Below are positions 6,319 through 8,279 of a stretch of 8,279 bases of DNA, piece by piece; within the stretch, counting starts at the first letter, position 1; each line of letters begins with the position of its first letter. The notes below the pieces were generated by a model, which saw nothing but the letters and a program-made list of their open reading frames with translations, did not search any database and was not told the origin of the DNA. Origin of the DNA: Paracoccaceae bacterium (GTDB taxonomy: Bacteria; Pseudomonadota; Alphaproteobacteria; Rhodobacterales; Rhodobacteraceae); contig PXES01000137.1 in assembly GCA_003564655.1 (NCBI GenBank), positions 1-8,279 of the forward strand. The letters run 5' to 3'. The translations under genes and the position numbers were made by a program.

Positions 6319-7305
6319 CTAGGGGTCGGCCGCCGGGTCCTGCGGGTCTAGCTTGCCCATTCCGCCTGCGCGCGGATAGGTGCCGGTATCGGTGCGCGTC
6401 CGGGTCCCCAGCACCGGGCGGTTGTCGGAGACATTGGCCCTGTCCTCGCGCATCGCGATATAGACGCCGCTGGCGATGATCACCCCCGCGCCAAGGATGG
6501 TATAGAGATCCACCCGCTCGCCGAAGAACAGCGCGCCGAAGATGACTGCCCAGATGATCTGCGAATACTGCATCGGCGCGATCTGGAAGGCGGGCGCGCG
6601 CTTGTAGGCGGCGATCACCCCGAAACTCGCCACCAGCGCCAGCGCGGCCATCAGCGCCAGTGCGCCCAGATCGCCCAGCGGCATGGGCTGGTAGACGAAG
6701 GGCAGAAGCGCCCCCATCAGGATCAGGTTCGCCATCATCGGGTAGAGCAGCAGGACGACATTGCGCTCTTCCTTGCCGATCTTGCGCACGACGATTGCGG
6801 CCAGCGCGCTGCCCCCCGCCCCGAGCAGCGCGGCCAGATGCCCCAGCCCCAGCCCGTCGCCCTGTCCGGGGCGCAGCACGATCAACACGCCGATCAGCCC
6901 CAGCAGCACTGCCGCGCCGCGATGCATGCCCACCCGTTCACCCAGAAGCGGGACCGACAGCACCGTGATCAGCAGCGGTGTCGCGAAGAGGATCGCATAG
7001 GTCTGCGCCAGCGGCAGGATCGAGAAGGCATAAAACACGCAAAGGCCGGTCGTCACCGCCGCCCCGGTGCGCAGCGCGGTCCAGCCGGGGCGGCGCGGGA
7101 ACAGGTTGCCATCGGTCGGGTCGCGCATCAGCACGATCATCGCCAGCGGCAGGCCCAGCAGCACGCTGAAGAACAGGATCTGCACGGGGCTGTAGCTGCC
7201 CCCCAGCGTCTTGACGATCACGTCATGTGCCGAGAACAGCGCAAACGCGCCGAGCGCGAAGCCCGGACCGGCAAGCGGGGACTGGCTGGGGTTCTGGGCA
7301 GACAT
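6319..7305 (-). CDS. EamA/DMT-superfamily transporter, ten transmembrane segments
   Basis: This inner-membrane permease of the drug/metabolite transporter superfamily probably exports or imports a small metabolite; the substrate is not recognisable. The 328-residue product shows about ten hydrophobic segments (roughly 14-34, 41-60, 78-98, 101-121, 129-146, 153-173, 183-205, 214-234, 243-261, 267-285). It has the two-repeat EamA layout: each half ends with a matching LGERVG (121-126) or FGERVD (261-266) motif before its last segment. The C-terminal tail of about 43 residues is hydrophilic and rich in Arg, Asp and Pro, longer than usual for the family. ATG 7305 is chosen because CGGAG lies six bases upstream and the hydrophobic domain starts soon after. 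An ATG at 7320 is possible; the far longer frame starting at 7494 would run inside ygfZ. It lies 52 bases downstream of ygfZ and may be cotranscribed with it. Confidence 0.9.
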   Translation of the reverse strand: MSAQNPSQSPLAGPGFALGAFALFSAHDVIVKTLGGSYSPVQILFFSVLLGLPLAMIVLMRDPTDGNLFPRRPGWTALRTGAAVTTGLCVFYAFSILPLAQTYAILFATPLLITVLSVPLLGERVGMHRGAAVLLGLIGVLIVLRPGQGDGLGLGHLAALLGAGGSALAAIVVRKIGKEERNVVLLLYPMMANLILMGALLPFVYQPMPLGDLGALALMAALALVASFGVIAAYKRAPAFQIAPMQYSQIIWAVIFGALFFGERVDLYTILGAGVIIASGVYIAMREDRANVSDNRPVLGTRTRTDTGTYPRAGGMGKLDPQDPAADP

Positions 7306-7357
7306 GACGGCTCCGCGCATTTGTCGCGTTACCGCTACCACGCCCCTCGCGCGGGCT

Positions 7358-8110
7358 TCAAGCGGCTTGGCCGGGGACGGGCCATGTGAGCGTGGCATTG
7401 CCCGCCGACAGATCGCCTTGTGCCCGATTGAAGCGCAGATAGGCCAGCGCCTGCCCGCCCGACTGGGTATAGAGCACGCCCGCGTCGCGCTCACCCGCCA
7501 GAATCGGTGTGCCGGCAGGGGCGCTGCCCGCGATGGCGACAGTTGTCAGACCCTTGCGCAGCTCGGTCTTGTGCTGCATCCGGGCGGTCACTTCCTGCCC
7601 GACATAACACCCCTTGCGGAAATCGACGCCGCCGAGCCGGTCAAGCCCGTATTCGAGGATCAGCGCCTCGCCCGGGATCAGTTCGACGCCGCTTTCGGGG
7701 ATGCAATGGGCCACGCGCAACGCGTCCCAGTCCGTGCCGTCATCGGGCAGCGCCGCACCATAGAGCCGCCAGCCGAGTTCAGGGTGGCGGGGGTCGGGCA
7801 GGGCACCATCAGGGGCGGGGCCAGTGCCGCGGCTGACCGGCATGTCCGTGCTCTCCAGCGTGACGGCGGCGCGCAGCTTGTAGAGTGTCATCCGCTTGAG
7901 AAGGTCCCCGGCCAGAGGCGCTGCGACATCGACCAGGATGTCCGCCCCGTCGGGAACCAGGAAGAAATCCGCCTGGTACTTGCCCTGCGGGGTCAGCATC
8001 GCCGCGTAGAGGATGCCCGCCCCCTCCAGCTTGCGCAGGTCGGCGGTCACCAGCCCTTGCAGGAATTTCGCCGCCTCGTTGCCCGAGACGCGGATAATCA
8101 CACGGTCCAT
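7358..8110 (-). CDS. ygfZ: YgfZ/GcvT-domain folate-binding protein, iron-sulfur cluster maintenance
   Basis: The protein resembles the tetrahydrofolate-binding GcvT fold without being the glycine cleavage enzyme. YgfZ (mitochondrial IBA57) helps assemble or repair Fe-S clusters in certain enzymes in the cytoplasm. The 250-residue product carries the diagnostic KGCYVGQE (residues 166-173, with the conserved Cys168) followed by VTARMQHKTELRKGL (174-188). The N-terminal part shows FLQGLVTADLRKL (16-28) and LTPQGKYQADFFL (39-51), also typical. It is shorter than the E. coli protein (about 326 residues), as is common in alphaproteobacteria. ATG 8110 has a strong ribosome site (AAGGAGG, ending five bases upstream). 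A terminator-like hairpin separates it from pirin upstream. The DMT transporter follows after 52 bases. Confidence 0.93.
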   Translation of the reverse strand: MDRVIIRVSGNEAAKFLQGLVTADLRKLEGAGILYAAMLTPQGKYQADFFLVPDGADILVDVAAPLAGDLLKRMTLYKLRAAVTLESTDMPVSRGTGPAPDGALPDPRHPELGWRLYGAALPDDGTDWDALRVAHCIPESGVELIPGEALILEYGLDRLGGVDFRKGCYVGQEVTARMQHKTELRKGLTTVAIAGSAPAGTPILAGERDAGVLYTQSGGQALAYLRFNRAQGDLSAGNATLTWPVPGQAA

Positions 8111-8130
8111 GCGCCCTCCTTGCAGATTGG

Positions 8131-8160
8131 CAGATAAGACCGCGCGCCCGGGGCGGACAA
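8131..8160 (-). promoter_or_regulatory. Weak candidate promoter of ygfZ, overlapping the terminator hairpin
   Basis: On the minus strand TTGTCC (8160-8155) and TATCTG (8136-8131) are 18 bases apart. The -35 hexamer would lie in the hairpin loop and one hairpin arm would lie in the spacer. Transcription would start near 8124, leaving a short leader that includes the AAGGAGG site. The -10 match is poor. Confidence 0.2.
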
Positions 8161-8172
8161 GCCCCCGGGCGC
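8144..8172 (-). terminator. Hairpin downstream of pirin, probable terminator
   Basis: GCGCCCGGGG (8144-8153) and CCCCGGGCGC (8163-8172) form a perfect 10-bp GC-rich stem with a nine-base loop. It starts eight bases after the pirin stop (minus strand). The following tail GCGGTCTTATC has only a weak T content, so it may act as an imperfect intrinsic terminator or mRNA end stabiliser. It isolates ygfZ from pirin transcription. Confidence 0.55.
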
Positions 8173-8180
8173 ACGCAATT

Positions 8181-8279
8181 TCAATGCGCCGGGCGGATGA
8201 AGGTGCCGTTGCGCAGATCGCGCATCGCCTGCATGATCTCCTCGCGGGTGTTCATGACGATGGGGCCGTGCCAGGCGAC
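8181..8279 (-). CDS. Pirin family protein (partial, only the last 32 residues)
   Basis: Reading the minus strand from the window edge gives 32 residues ending in a TGA at 8183-8181. The segment VAWHGPIVMNTREEIMQAMRD matches the conserved C-terminal end of pirins, cupin-fold proteins in which the pattern GPxVMNTxEEI precedes a closing helix. Pirins bind a metal and some have quercetin dioxygenase activity, but the metal-binding N-terminal cupin lies beyond the window. The identification rests only on this short conserved tail. Confidence 0.8.
   Translation of the reverse strand, partial: VAWHGPIVMNTREEIMQAMRDLRNGTFIRPAH

Noticed and set aside
6303..6319. GC-rich self-complementary stretch just downstream of the DMT transporter stop
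   Set aside because: The repeats have no loop and no following T-tract, so I cannot support a terminator.
7306..7494. Longer DMT transporter starting at 7494
   Set aside because: The extension lies within ygfZ in another frame and is Arg-rich without a membrane segment; ATG 7305 has a good ribosome site.

Overview
The window is GC-rich DNA with tightly packed genes, ATGA/GTGA stop-start overlaps and protein sequences typical of an alphaproteobacterium, most likely of the Rhodobacterales (Rhodobacter/Paracoccus-like). This placement rests on gene order and protein style, not on any search. Almost everything is chromosomal housekeeping. I see no mobile element, CRISPR array, tRNA or rRNA.

Left part (1-2551, minus strand): cysD followed by a cysN-cysC fusion whose 3' end lies outside the window. 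Together they activate sulfate to APS and then PAPS. Divergent from cysD is a LuxR-type helix-turn-helix regulator (2552-3421, plus strand). The 96-base gap between the two starts holds a perfect 16-bp palindrome (2515-2530), a good candidate operator. This regulator-operator-cysDNC arrangement is the most interesting item here. A strong hairpin (3446-3503) closes the regulator gene before the convergent gene on the other strand.

Middle part (3508-6193, minus strand): three genes transcribed in the order hisC, tyrC (prephenate/arogenate dehydrogenase) and an extensin-like lipoprotein, each overlapping the next by 4 bases. HisC and TyrC together can finish tyrosine (and supply histidine and phenylalanine transamination). 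The third gene looks like an envelope metallopeptidase-type protein carried along in the operon.

Right part (6319-8279, minus strand): a ten-segment EamA/DMT-family transporter, a YgfZ-type folate-binding iron-sulfur repair protein, and the last 32 codons of a pirin. A terminator-like hairpin (8144-8172) separates pirin from ygfZ. No gene-free stretch exceeds 300 bases; the longest is 6194-6318. The many long opposite-strand reading frames are composition shadows of the real genes.
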